64,000 nucleotides of DNA, from positions 61,286,370 through 61,350,369 of the forward strand of contig CM049307.1 in assembly GCA_026874595.1 (NCBI GenBank). Reading direction: 5' to 3'. Made by a program: the position numbers and the translations under genes. Below, in pieces: positions 12,672 to 23,991 of the stretch. The stretch comes from Sipunculus nudus. Its lineage: Eukaryota > Annelida > Sipuncula > Golfingiida > Sipunculidae. Within the stretch, counting starts at the first letter, position 1. Each line of letters begins with the position of its first letter. The notes under the pieces are model-generated. The model was not told the DNA's origin, ran no database searches, and saw only the letters and a program-made list of their open reading frames with translations.

Positions 12672-15290
12672 TACCTATCTGAAGTTTAAAGTATAGTATA
12701 AATATAAAATGTAATAGTCATTGTATAATAATACCGAAAATACATTAATAATAGAATATCAATATTGACCACATATTGCAGGGATAAATGTACGAAATAC
12801 CGGTAAATCTTGCACTGGATATTAATTTATTATACGATACACATCTAGTAAAACATCGCTGTGTCGAAGTCGAAGGGACTGGTGAATTTACTTTGACACA
12901 ACCGGAGTACGATACAACAGATATTCATTATATTCAACCTTCTTCAGCCTTGATTATTATCTAGAAATACTGCACATGTATAGGGCTTATATTATATAGT
13001 TCTCGGAAATGTTTGCGTTTATAAGAACAACACAATTTTTTATAATAAATGTATTTATTAATAACAAAAACCATACAAGTACCGCTAAAAATAGAATTAG
13101 GTACATCAAGAAAGTGAAAGAAGAGCACATACATCAAGAAGAGCACATACATGTATTAAAGCACAAAAATCATTAAATGATTGGCTCGGATCATTTTCTT
13201 AAAATATACGGCAGTAACAGTCCATTGCTTAACACGAGAACGCTCAGTTTTCAATTCCCGTCAGGAAATGGTCACACAGGTTATCAATGGACCAGGTGAG
13301 TAAACCACCGCGCTTGATGAGTAAGATCTTTGCCGGTATTAATTATGTAACTGGTCATCACGGCCGTAGGTATGAATGATTGAACGTGCACAAGTGTTAT
13401 CCAAACATTAATAAAAGCTGCATGACCTCGAGTCGAGCGACAGAGCCATCTCGCTTGATGAGTAAGAGCCTTGCCGATATTAATTTAGTACATGTCCTAG
13501 CAACACCCGTGGAAAATCCACGGTTCTATGAGATAAAAAATTTGTAATGAGCTGCTGCAGCGACAGAATGTCGCTAGGACTCTTTTCATGTGATACACTC
13601 ACAAAATAGGAAATTACTTGTGCTAAAATTCTCCAGGACCCCCCCTTTTCCCCAAAAAGTCCGTAAAGAATGGCAAATTAACAACATGGGTATAACACCA
13701 TAACTGCTAAAGTGATAACAATAAAATCATTATAACGATTGTATTGACGCCATCTATTGTGAAAATCATTTGAAGGTGTTAATTGACATTTGAGATAATT
13801 ATGAGATTTTTTTTCTCTATCTTGAAATATTGGAACTTGCTGTTCAGCATTTATTGATAAGAGTTTTACCGTTTAAGTTTATGTGTAATTGCATACAACA
13901 TTCTTTACGGTTAAATACTCGCAGATTGATTGTTTTGTAAATGTCATCATAGTTGTCTCCTCTTTGCACTTTGACATGTATTGTGTTTTTCTTTATATAA
14001 TATAAAATCATTTTTGGGGAATTACATGACAATAGCCATGTGAAAGTTTATAATTGATACTTTGTATACATTTCGGCTCAGATGACATTACGAAAAACGA
14101 TATTTAAGCTGCCATTTGCGGATAGTCTCAGGCATACTAACAGAAACATATATGACGATAAAAGCACGCGTTAATGCAACGTATACGCTGCCCTACTGAA
14201 AAAACAGGCTTAAGTAAATAGATTCCAAGAGTAATAAATGTTTGTCCTAAACTTTGTTGATTTATTTGAACAACCTTGCAACTGGCAAAACTATCAAAAC
14301 CTTGGTTTATATGAAAGAAAATTAAGGAATGCAAAGACACATATAATTACGCCCGGAACTCGTGTACTTGTGTATCAATGGCGGTCTATCGTGTCTGCGA
14401 TCTCGGTTCCTTGTGTTGACTCAGGCGCTCGCATTATTGAAAACAGATCAATTTGTTCATGTGTTTAGCGCTTGAATTCTAAACCTTTACTTCCTTAAGA
14501 GGTGATATAAAAGATATGGGAAGATCAATGGGAATTATAGTGGACTCACATGACCGCGGATTGCACAAAAACGCCCTTTGGGCCGGACATGCTCTCTGGC
14601 CATTGTTTCAACGGACCAGTGAGCTCGGGTTGCATGAAAATCCCTGAGGCGCCTCCGGAAAAAGCGTGACTGGCGCGGTTGACCTTGTGGCACAACAGAA
14701 TTTGGGGCACCTTATTGGAAATATTAAACATATTAATAATTCAGCTTAATAAAAAAAATAATCAAGCAAAAGAAAACAAACTTATCCTATAAGGGCTAAC
14801 CGACGATTCGTGTGCCGAATATATCAGAGCGGAAGTAGGTAAACGGTCGGCTAGAAAAAATCCCAACTGCGTATTAATTATATAGATAACGTCCCAATTA
14901 CGATTGACGGATGTGCACAACTGTTATCCAAACATTCAAGCGAGTTAAACAATAGATAAACCAGCTGGGGACCAACAAAACACCTCGACACATAAGGTTT
15001 TTTGACACATCCAAGTTCGACACAAAAGGAGTAAAAGAAGTAAGGTTTTAGAAACTCAACATTATACTTCGAAACATGTGTGAATTCGACTTAATCGATT
15101 TAGACGAAACGAGGTTTCACGGTAACTGGTCCTTAGTGTGCAAGGTTTCCAAAAAAGGTTGAAGGACATTTTTCTGTTGATATTCAAAGTCATTATATGA
15201 AAATGTAAAATTTTGCAAGTAGTGTAATCTTTCTAAAAAAAAATGATACACAGAAAAGCGTTTAATTTGCGAGTGAATTAGTAATTATGT
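12668..15290. other. Gene-free stretch of segment A1
   Basis: No gene was recognised. Two imperfect copies of 'cgcttgatgagtaagagcct' lie at about 13311 and 13452. A hairpin-rich patch follows at 13494-13580. Confidence 0.45.
13494..13580. repeat. Nested inverted repeats (87 bp)
   Basis: Outer arms GTCCTAGCAAC (13494-13504) and GTCGCTAGGAC (13570-13580) pair with one mismatch. Inside, CCGTGGA AAA TCCACGG (13507-13523) is a perfect hairpin. In A2 the outer arm has decayed while the inner hairpin is kept. Confidence 0.6.
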
Positions 15291-15299
15291 GACATTTTC

Positions 15300-16190
15300 C
15301 TTTAACATTTATTATTTATTGGTTAGAAAGATATATAGAGAACAGTTCAAGGTCATTTGAAAAAATGACATCTAATCATTGATGCGTCATATGGAGGTCT
15401 AGGTCATGATCAATACAGATGACCTTGAAGCATGTTATGGTAACAGAGGCGATCTTGGTAAAATGAATCCAGCTCAGTAACCTTTAAGTAATTTGAGGCA
15501 CAGTCACTATACTCACGACATTGATGGAGGGTTTGGAGAAATTTCAGTATGGATGACCTTGAAGAATTTTTCAAGGTCAAAGAGGCGATATTGCTTAAAT
15601 GATATTAGTGCAATAACTTGTAAGGAATTCGAGACAAAGGTAACAGACAAGCACAATTGATGCACTATATATAAAGGGCTAGTTAAAGTTTGACACATTA
15701 TTCAAGATCACAGAGGCGTTCAGGAAAAAGTGATGTTAGGTCTATAGCTTAAATAGAATTTAAGGTACAAATAACAAACTTTTTTACGATTGATGGACCA
15801 TATCATGGGCCAGCTAAAGTATGATATTGAATGACCTTGACGCATATTAATATGTAACAGGGGCGATTACGCTAAACGATGTTTGCTAAATTATTTAAAT
15901 AGAATTTAAGGCACAGTAGATATACACGATTGATGCATCATATAAAGGGCTAGCTAAAGTCTGAATATGGTTGACGTTGACGCATTTTTCAAGGACAAAA
16001 GGAGATCTTGCTAAAATGATTTTAGGGCAATAACTTGTGTTGAGTTAGAGGCGCAGTCAACATAGTGGCACGATCGATGCACTGTTTAAAGGGCAGGTAA
16101 ACTTTGAATGCGGATAATCTTCACACATTTATGTAGGTCACAGAGGCACAGTCAAGGCTCACAGCATTTACGCATTACACCACACTATAC
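15300..16190. repeat. Degenerate tandem array, period about 139 bp, six units
   Basis: The anchor 'gattgatgcac' recurs near 15378, 15520, 15656, 15789, 15929 and 16074 (spacings 142, 136, 133, 140, 145). Each unit also carries 'aaagggctagctaaag', 'gatgaccttgacgca', 'caaggtcacagaggcgatc' and 'aataacttgt'. The array lies 0.5-1.4 kb downstream of protocadherin copy 1 and could be part of its transcript. The equivalent in A2 is at about 55340-56230. Confidence 0.75.
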
Positions 16191-16250
16191 ACATATTTGT
16201 ATATACTCCTAAGTGTATAAGGTTTCTGAAAAATCTTTGATGAACATTTG

Positions 16251-16256
16251 TTTATT
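16251..16256 (-). promoter_or_regulatory. Candidate AATAAA poly(A) signal
   Basis: First canonical AATAAA found on the minus strand after the stop codon of protocadherin copy 1, about 460 bases downstream. The matching site in A2 reads AATAGA, so the 3' end may differ between the copies. Position is the only support. Confidence 0.3.
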
Positions 16257-16459
16257 ATATAATCAAGGTAACTTGAAGGTCATTTAAAATGTGCCAGTTT
16301 CAACAATTAGCGTAATCATGTATAGAAAATTAACATCCTGTGCCAGATTTTTTTCATTTGCCCCTCTACTAAAAGTACTATTATAGAGAACACCGTAAAA
16401 ATACGATAGCGACGGATGCCGGTAGTCTACCGTGATCGTATACGGCGCGTGTCTAATGG

Positions 16460-16706
16460 GGCACTGTCAACGACGAGTCGCTATTAGAACAACTTCTCGA
16501 TACCTAATGCACCTGTTAAAAAATTACTTATTTTTACACAATGGTGACTCGTATAAAGTACAAATGACGAGTCGTCTTTGACCACTCGACGAGCATGTAG
16601 TATTTAGGAGTTAGGAGTTACATGGTAACTCGTATTTGCATCTTGATGACTGGTTACGACTCATTTTGCACGTTCGCGACTCGTATTTGACCACTCAACG
16701 GGTCGC
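16460..16706. repeat. Cluster of ACGAGTCG/CGACTCGT motifs
   Basis: About eight copies of GACTCGT, GAGTCG or ACTCGTA in both orientations lie within 250 bp directly after the protocadherin stop codon, including the palindrome-like 'gacgagtcgtc'. 'Tgaccactcgacg' and 'tgaccactcaacg' are a further repeated pair. Conserved in A2 (about 56500-56750). Function unknown. Confidence 0.6.
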
Positions 16707-16716
16707 AAATCACAGG

Positions 16717-19242
16717 TCAAGGGGACAAAAACTGAGAAATCCTATATATGTCTTTACAAACACATTTAACGGCGATTGCAAGGAACACAATGAGTAAAAC
16801 TGTGACTGATATCACAAAAGATAAGATAAAAATAAAGGCGTCTTCTTCCCCATGTAAATCCCCGGTAGGGGGTGGTGACTTTGGAATAAATGGAATCGAT
16901 TTATCAAACACAATGTAAAGACTTGTTTTTACACTATGTTGCTGGGGCGACCCATTCAACCCATTGTCTTTAACTTGGATATTGAGTTTAACCTTTTTAC
17001 TGGTACCTTGAAAGTTAAGCTTTTCATTCAGTGCGATGACCCCAGTCCATTGATCAATGGTAAATATCCCTTCCTTAGACTGGTCTATTATATAGAATGA
17101 CAATTTCTTATAATCACTAAAGTCATCATCGTGTGCCTTTACCTGCATGATCTCGTAGCCTTCTGGGATAACTGCAGATACTGTCACACTTTTGTTTGCG
17201 GGGTTAGGGAAGTCTATAATGGGGCTGTTGTCATTCTTATCGCCGACATGAACGGTCACGCTAACGGAGCCGCTCATTGGAGTGTCCCCATTGTCTATTG
17301 CAATAGCCTCTAAATAATAAACATGCTGTCTCTCTCTGTCCAGCATACGTTTAGTTCTAATAATGCCCGTTTTAGAATCTATGTAGAAAGAACTGGGCTC
17401 TGTGATACCGATTTCCTTGATTGCGAAACCAAATTCGTTGAACGGAGGTGCATCAGAGTCGGAGGCAGAGACTTGCCCCACTTCTGTGTTCACCGGTTCG
17501 TTCTCCGTTACACTGAAATAATAGGTCGCTTGTGCAAACACTGGGGGCTCATCATTGACATTCAAAATATCTATAGTCACAGATGTTGAAACAGATCTAG
17601 AAGGAATACCCAGGTCATATGCAATGACCTCAAAAGCAATGTGTTGTATTTGTTCATAATCAAACACAGTTGCAGCCCGAATCAAACCATTTTTTGTAAT
17701 TTCCACCATCTTTTCCTTGACCCCGTCAAGTCTGAATAGGACAAATCCATTAGTATCCAGGTCAGGGTCATTCGCAGTGATCTGTAAAATAGAGTCTCCA
17801 AAATCGTTATTTTCAGACAAACCAACAAAATATGGTGAGTTTTCAAACTGTGGGTAGTTGTCATTTTCATCAAGAACCAGCACAACGATACTGGCTGTCG
17901 ACGTCAACTGGAGTGAACCCCAGTCCCTACATGCGACTCTGACATTATATCGTGACTGCATCTCACGATCAAACGTACCTGCAGTAAGGAGCTGGAATTC
18001 ATTCCTTCTGTTGAGAGTAAGTTTAAAATGCCAATCATTCACCGAACATGAGAACTGTCCATTTTTACCACTATCAAGGTCTTTAATTGCTAAATGTGCC
18101 ACAAACTGACCAACACTAGTCCTCTCCGATACTGTTGCCATCCCAGTGCTGGTTAAAGTGTTAACGCTGATCTCTGGTGCATGGTCATTCACATCGGTCA
18201 CCGTTATCACAACATCAGCATCAATGGACAAAGTATCCCGACTTTGATCTTTCGCTACCACTATTAAATGGTAAACAGGTACTTTTTCATAATCCAACTC
18301 TGCTTTCAAATAAATTTCACCACTGAAATTATTCATACCAAAAAGACTTCCGAGTGAAGCGTAGGTGCGTTGTGAAAATCCGTACAGTACCTTTCCGTTC
18401 AAGCCTGCATCAGGGTCTGTAGCAGACACTTTTAACAGTACACTTCCGATTGGCAAATTCTCCCGTACAGTGACCCTGTAAGTGGAGTTCATAAACATCG
18501 GAATATTATCATTGATATCCTGGACAATAATATTAACCACCAGACTACCAGTGCGAGCAGGTACACCTCCATCTGTTGCAGTTACACGTACTTGGTACGT
18601 ATCTTGCACTTCTCGATCTAATCTCCCCTTCAACACTAACTGTAGATTTGTTTCACCTGCAGGGTTTGTACTTACTTTGAGGTCAAACTTTCCGGGGCCC
18701 GACGTTAGCTCATACCTTTGAATGCTGTTCCTTGGACTGTCTGGATCATCCGCCGCTGGGATCGAAAATCCAGTTCCTGGTCCTGACGCTTCGGAGAGTG
18801 ACTTACTGACCTCCGGAGCAGGAAAATTGGGCGAGTTGTCATTAATATCCAGAACATTGATATTCACTTTAATGATCTCAAAATACTGGAAAGGCTGAAC
18901 TTTAATGTTAAGTTTGAGCACACACGTGACCTTGTAGGCACAAATACTTTCTCGGTCAATCCTTTTCGCTATCTGTAAAATACCAGAATCATGGTTCACC
19001 GTGAAGAATGTATAATGTTGGGCACTAGGTTGTAGGAATTCATACTGAAGCATATCTACAACAGAGGGTTCCCATTTTGACGCTAATCCCGCCTCAAGAG
19101 CCAGATCTGCTACTTGAGTGTGTGGTTCCAGTTCCTCAGGAACATTGAGCTCTATGCTGCCATGTTGAGTAGCAGAGGGGCTACCCCATATGCATACAAA
19201 TATAGCGATACAGAAACATTTGGCTTTACACAAACGCACCAT
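16717..19242 (-). CDS. Protocadherin, single exon, seven cadherin repeats (copy 1)
   Basis: A calcium-dependent cell-adhesion and recognition receptor of the plasma membrane. The start is ATG at 19240-19242, giving 841 residues; frame-open codons upstream have no ATG. A signal peptide (about 1-25) is followed by EC1-EC7. The repeats are marked by DINDN 132-136, DINDN 242-246, DVNDH 350-354, DENDN 458-462, NVNDE 561-565 and DKNDN 668-672; EC7 ends degenerate before the membrane. LDRE and AxDxG-type calcium motifs are present in most repeats. EC1 has the Cys-X5-Cys loop (C101, C107) after RIDRE, a protocadherin hallmark. The membrane helix is about 802-825. The tail is only 16 residues (KCVCKDIYRISQFLSP), far shorter than in vertebrate protocadherins. 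No intron interrupts the frame. A TATA/CCAAT promoter sits just upstream. Which protocadherin subfamily it belongs to cannot be told. Confidence 0.94.
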   Translation of the reverse strand: MVRLCKAKCFCIAIFVCIWGSPSATQHGSIELNVPEELEPHTQVADLALEAGLASKWEPSVVDMLQYEFLQPSAQHYTFFTVNHDSGILQIAKRIDRESICAYKVTCVLKLNIKVQPFQYFEIIKVNINVLDINDNSPNFPAPEVSKSLSEASGPGTGFSIPAADDPDSPRNSIQRYELTSGPGKFDLKVSTNPAGETNLQLVLKGRLDREVQDTYQVRVTATDGGVPARTGSLVVNIIVQDINDNIPMFMNSTYRVTVRENLPIGSVLLKVSATDPDAGLNGKVLYGFSQRTYASLGSLFGMNNFSGEIYLKAELDYEKVPVYHLIVVAKDQSRDTLSIDADVVITVTDVNDHAPEISVNTLTSTGMATVSERTSVGQFVAHLAIKDLDSGKNGQFSCSVNDWHFKLTLNRRNEFQLLTAGTFDREMQSRYNVRVACRDWGSLQLTSTASIVVLVLDENDNYPQFENSPYFVGLSENNDFGDSILQITANDPDLDTNGFVLFRLDGVKEKMVEITKNGLIRAATVFDYEQIQHIAFEVIAYDLGIPSRSVSTSVTIDILNVNDEPPVFAQATYYFSVTENEPVNTEVGQVSASDSDAPPFNEFGFAIKEIGITEPSSFYIDSKTGIIRTKRMLDRERQHVYYLEAIAIDNGDTPMSGSVSVTVHVGDKNDNSPIIDFPNPANKSVTVSAVIPEGYEIMQVKAHDDDFSDYKKLSFYIIDQSKEGIFTIDQWTGVIALNEKLNFQGTSKKVKLNIQVKDNGLNGSPQQHSVKTSLYIVFDKSIPFIPKSPPPTGDLHGEEDAFIFILSFVISVTVLLIVFLAIAVKCVCKDIYRISQFLSP

Positions 19243-19302
19243 AATGATAGTGTGTTGTGAATCCTGGTACACAGAAGAGAAAAATATTCCCGAGACGCTA
19301 GA

Positions 19303-19319
19303 CTTTATACCACAATTGG
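19303..19319 (-). promoter_or_regulatory. TATA box and CCAAT box of protocadherin copy 1
   Basis: On the minus strand, CCAAT (19315-19319) precedes GTATAAAG (19303-19310), which lies about 61 bases before the ATG. This implies a 5' leader of roughly 30 bases and an unspliced transcript. The arrangement is identical in copy 2. Confidence 0.6.
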
Positions 19320-19320
19320 C

Positions 19321-20464
19321 TTGAAGTAAAAAATGTCACCGGGTCCCGGAAGCCATCATCTGGAGGGTGTGTTTTTCCTGGTGGTGGTTGCTGCAAAGCC
19401 AAGTGCTCTATCCTTGTTTTCCATCGATCCCGTTCTCGTTTTATATTTTGTGAGTCATCGCAGGGGGATGAATCACCCGTTTGCTGGCATCAGTATATAC
19501 GGTAGCTTTTCCTAAATGACATTTGGTACACGCCCATAGAAAGGGCCTTTAATATCCTCAGATCTTACTTTTGGTAGTCTGTCCAGCAGGCCTTGTTCTT
19601 GTTTACAGGCTTCATCCAGTGTGTGGCGGGCCGGTGTCTGCATGCAGGCTGCAAAGGTACCTACGACGGTTATGCATGCTATCACCTGATTGTGAATACA
19701 GACCAGCTCTGTAGGTAATATATAGTCATGCTCAGTCTGTTTTTTTGCAAAATATTCAGGAAACATAATGTCAGCATGGGCATGCTGTCACCAACCTGCC
19801 CTATAAGCCTCCTCCAGAGAACCACTGGCAGCGAGACATCTAGTTAGAGGAAACGGTCATAGCCGAATGGCCAAATGCTGTTATGTTACATGTTATGTGC
19901 GGCTGTTTCACAGTGAATTGTCCATTTCTGATCAAGATTTTCACCCCTGCCTTACGATACAAGCAGGTCGCCTGCCCAAGCCAAATGGCCTTGAAGCTAT
20001 ATCATGGTGGTGCTACCCAGCTGTATGGTGCTCATGTGATCAATACATCACTCTGGATATGATAAGCAGTACAAGCAATGCTTGCTTACTCTCTCCCCTT
20101 CAACGAAGAGAGATTCCGAGGTTCTTGGGGATTTGCTAGCATACTTTATGACCAATTTTTCTGTATTTACAATAACTGAAGCGTGTCTGTCAGGGTGTGT
20201 GTACATGTCTGTTTTTGATAAGACAGCCTGGTATTTTAACCAGTTCCTGCAATGTTTATACCATAGTATTCTTATAAAATAATAGGTCGAATATTTTATC
20301 GTAGCCATGTGTCAGTTGCCAGAAAAAAACAGAAGCCAGCCGAGCGTGGAGTGCACAGAGCCAATGTGGTTAAAGTTCGTATTTGAGTGACAGCTCGCCG
20401 GCCCAGCAGGTTAGATATTCCCAACCCCTTGCTGGCACAGAGCCTTGTGATGCACCCGGCATTG
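19321..20464. other. Gene-free stretch upstream of protocadherin copy 1
   Basis: A plus-strand frame at 19333-19515 begins with ATG and reads 60 residues. It overlaps the promoter zone and shows equal silent and replacement changes between copies, so it is not called as a gene. Nothing else was recognised. Confidence 0.45.
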
Positions 20465-21190
20465 TTCTTCTTAACTATATACTGATCTCTGGTACCTATG
20501 TTTTAGGGTCCTTCATACCAGGGTTTGTACATATATGGCCACATTTTCCACATATGGCTCCTTAGATTATGTAAATGTTTACTAGATTTCCAATCTATTA
20601 TAAATGCTTTTGTCTAACATTTTAAGAAGCTAAACTGGAGATATTTACAGTTGGAAAGAACAATGTGTTTTGTGTTTACCATTTAAATACATATCCCTGT
20701 CATTATCACAGCTGGTTTCAGTTAAAAAAAACACGTATCTTTACATTCGAAAGATTTTGGTCCTGTTTACTATGGAATATTCAAACAAATTGACATTCAT
20801 ACACAATACAAATCACGTGGTAATCCATCCAAGAATCATGAATCTTGGGATGTGATAAAATAAAACAATCTGAATTAATTCGTCAAAACATTACAAAGGT
20901 AAAATGATGCACAGACAATTTATTTAATTCGTAATTTATCCTTTGACCACTGCTCCTTTTTTCAAAAATATACTATTCCCCATACTCTGACAACATTGTA
21001 ACATTGCCTTGTTATCTACAGATACAAATGAATTGTGACAAAACACATCTGTGCAATTAAGCTGGTCATGCATAGAGTTAATTAATATAAATAAACATAC
21101 AGTCCTGTTATAAACTTTCCTAATCTCAACACTATCAATGCTCTTCAAATAAAACATCATGGTAAATGAACTGGCAAAGACTAAAATCTA
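20465..21190 (+). repeat. Block shared three times in the window (A1 copy)
   Basis: From 'gttcttcttaac' to 'gaactggcaaag' this block matches 37545-38312 at clearly lower identity, with many substitutions and indels. It matches 60500-61200 closely as part of the recent duplication. No coding sense was found in any copy. Confidence 0.75.
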
Positions 21191-21454
21191 TATTTCAGCA
21201 TTTTTATTTTTGGCAGGAGAATAATTATTTATTTAATGATTAAATTTTTTCATTATTAAACAATTAAATTGGAAATATAAACAATCTAAAAATGTAAGTT
21301 ATTTCAGAATTACCTAATTCATATTTATTCCTTAGTTTTTCATATATCATATCAACTTATTCATGCATATATATATATTTTAATATTTTTTAAAGATAAA
21401 ATCACTGGAAATAAATGATACCACTACTTCGCATCTTCTAGATTATTCCTTTCT

Positions 21455-21775
21455 TCACTATTCAAAAATGTTTTGTGCATTAGACTTCTCAATTTAATGT
21501 ATATACATGCATAGTTTACTTTGTTTACTAAAGTAAAAGATTTAGTAAAATTTATTTAATATGCCATTTTCAAATCAGTTATACAAACGGTTGGTGGATG
21601 AGGGAGATAAAAAAATATCATTTTAATAACTTTTCACTATTCCAGAAATGTTTTGTACATAAGACTTCTGAGTTTAATGTATAAACATGGTTAACTTTAT
21701 TCACTAAAATAAAAGATTCAGTAAAACTGATTAAATATGGTATTTTCAATTCAGTTATACAAACGGTTGGTTAGG
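21455..21775 (+). repeat. Tandem duplication of about 180 bp, two diverged copies
   Basis: 'Cactattc.a.aaatgttttgt.cat' through 'cagttatacaaacggttggt' occurs twice, at about 21460-21600 and 21636-21775, with roughly 15% mismatch. Also present in A2 (about 61530-61840). Confidence 0.8.
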
Positions 21776-23895
21776 AGAGAAAGAAACAATATCACTATGC
21801 TAATTTTTTAAAGTTCATCACATTTAATTAAATACTGAAATTAATATCCAGTGAATTAAACATATTTGCAATAACATTCAACTTTTGTGTATGCGTGGAG
21901 GTAAAGGGGCAGAGGGGAAACCAACACAGTTAAACAGAGTGAGCTGCCCGGAGTGAAGCGTAACAACTTGACAAATAGAGGGCTGCAGCACTCACTTCAC
22001 ACCACTGTACTGGGTTGACTTGACGTGAACAATACTTGACATGATTTTTGAAAACTTGAATAAAAGCTACACTTTTGGACAAATTACTTTCAAATTAGTT
22101 GGTCAAAATTTAAGGTACTGATTTTACATTTATGCAAATAACTGAAAAAAATATAAAAAATTCCGATCACTTTACAAGTAATCATTTTGTGAGACAAGCC
22201 ATAGGAAAAACACGTCTAAAGATAATTTGTAAATTAATAAGTATCAGATCAGACAAAGGTTAATTCCAAACAATACGTACCACATTTTATAAAGAGAATT
22301 AAATCGTATTTGTCGATGCTCTCGGAAAAACTGATTATTTTATAATATCTTATTCGTAGGAAATGTAAAGACAACACCAAAACAAACAAATATTGTCTAT
22401 GACCCAAGGCTTGAATTAAATTTGTCACTGCTTTCTGCTTTGGTTCTCTACCTTGGATGCCGACCGATGGCGCTGTGATACTGTCTTCGAACAATAATTA
22501 AAAAAAATATGTGGAATTATGGAGAAATAAGGAAAATGACACAATTTGCATCATTCGCGACAGTTCAAGACCAAAACATGCATATCCGAGGCATCGTCAC
22601 AGGGGAGTTAAGTGGCAAAAGTCCAGTGCGACCACCGTCAGTTACAATATATAGATGTCTTGGAATATTTGCCGGGACTAACACCATGTCGTACGCAAAG
22701 TAGGCAATTTTATAGAGCATACCAGTCGGAAAACTAAACGTAAAAATAATAATCAAGTACTACATATGCTTTTTCCTGGACAACTTTAAACCACAGCACT
22801 TTTCACGAAAATAAACTCGCTCCCAACACATATAGACGATGAAATCTCCGACATGTAGAACGTAAACGTCTCTTGGAACTTATTTCCGAACGGGTACCAA
22901 GCTAACGGACCAAGAAAAAAGCATGGAAGTATTCAACAAGTGTCAATATTAAACTACTGGTGCTACTCTGCATTTAGTTGATTTGACTTACAATAACCCG
23001 CTTGTACCACATATTCAGGTAAATGTGGGTGTAAAAGTAAACAACTTAACGCATACGGTTTTCTTTAGATTTGGTTGAATTTTGTGGACAGTCAGGCTAA
23101 CAACCAAGTTACAATCTGTTATATTTTTGGAGTAATCTGAATCGCCATAATGATCTTCATTCGTAAGATTCTATACCTTTGTGACGGCTATTTCTATGCC
23201 CGTGCCGAGCGCTAGCCGTGACAACCCGACTTCGTAGGCAAAGAAAATTGTTCTGGTAAGCCTACTTGAGTTGTGATACAAGCAATATCGAGGAATGCAT
23301 CGCAGTGGTCTTCCATCATTAATATTATTGTAAACAGCCAACAATCTTAGCATTATGTTACGAATGATGCATTAATGCAAGAGAATATATGTGAACTTAC
23401 AACCAAAACTGAAACACCGTATCTATGGTAACGAGCCATTTCCTATATCGTGTACAAGTTGGCTGCACCCAGTAACCCGTGCGAGCCATGCTTGTATTCA
23501 TGCTGTCAGAAATTCAACAAACATGCGGAGGGATTTGCCAATATGCTGAGTAACAAAGGAACTTTTCTCGTTCATGTTTGGTGTTTTAAGAAAGTGCACA
23601 ATAAATACAAACGATTAGCCCGGTGTATGTCGATCGACAGTGTATCTTAAGGCCATGAGCCTGGGGTGTTGTCAGAAATGACGAAAATATGTGCATCCTC
23701 ATGCAGCCTTATAATACGTTCCTCAGACCTAGATGTAAAGGCACAATGGCAGGTCAGTTATCTGGTCGTGATGTCAGAGGGCCGATATGGCGCTAGCAAA
23801 GCGCCAGAGCCATTCATTAGTATTAAGTGATGGCTTTGTTCTAGACGTGACGCGTGACCAGCGATGAGTTGTTGAATCGAGACAAACATCTTACT
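21776..23895. other. Gene-free stretch of segment A1
   Basis: No gene was recognised. About 22020-22165 resembles two places in family C (34285-34450 and 34920-35110) through 'aataaaagctaca', 'caaatt.ctttca' and 'caaaatttaaggtac'. Confidence 0.45.
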
Positions 23896-23991
23896 CATTC
23901 ACTACTCTTCGGCTTTTTCAAATCAATTCGGCTGTGTCAAATTAATTTGACTAGGCCGAACTGATTTCAAAAGGCCGAAGCGTAGTGAATG
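23896..23991. repeat. MITE-like palindrome (96 bp)
   Basis: The arms CATTCACTAC-TCTTCGGC... and ...GGCCGAAGC-GTAGTGAATG pair over roughly 38 bp with few mismatches. The centre contains the perfect palindrome GTCAAATTAATTTGAC. 'Acatct' stands close to both outer ends and may be a target-site duplication. Segment A2 enters the same palindrome just as the window ends. Confidence 0.75.

Larger units (their letters stand above)
8416..23927 (+). repeat. Duplicated segment A1 (left copy)
   Basis: Collinear with 49137-64000 over its whole length. The offset is 40,721 at the left edge, 40,000 after a 721-bp gap, about 40,042 across the protocadherin, and 40,073 at the right end of the window. Divergence judged by eye is about 0.6-2.5%. 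Identity starts abruptly at AATAAGCTTATGCAT; the bases to the left do not match. The segment carries protocadherin copy 1 and no other supported gene. Its true right edge cannot be seen because segment A2 runs off the window. Confidence 0.92.

Noticed and set aside
13301-13480. CRISPR-like spaced repeat or hammerhead ribozyme at the two 'cgcttgatgagtaag' copies
   Set aside because: Only two copies, no regular spacers, and the paired CTGATGA/GAAA core of a hammerhead is absent. The genome is animal.
14546-14731. 61-codon minus-strand frame kept in both segment copies
   Set aside because: The whole segment is about 98% alike, so retention is expected; no family or gene signals were recognised.
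19333-19515. 60-codon plus-strand frame from ATG upstream of protocadherin, also in A2
   Set aside because: It lies directly upstream of the minus-strand promoter, has no recognised similarity, and the four base differences between copies are two silent and two replacement. Conservation is explained by the recent duplication.
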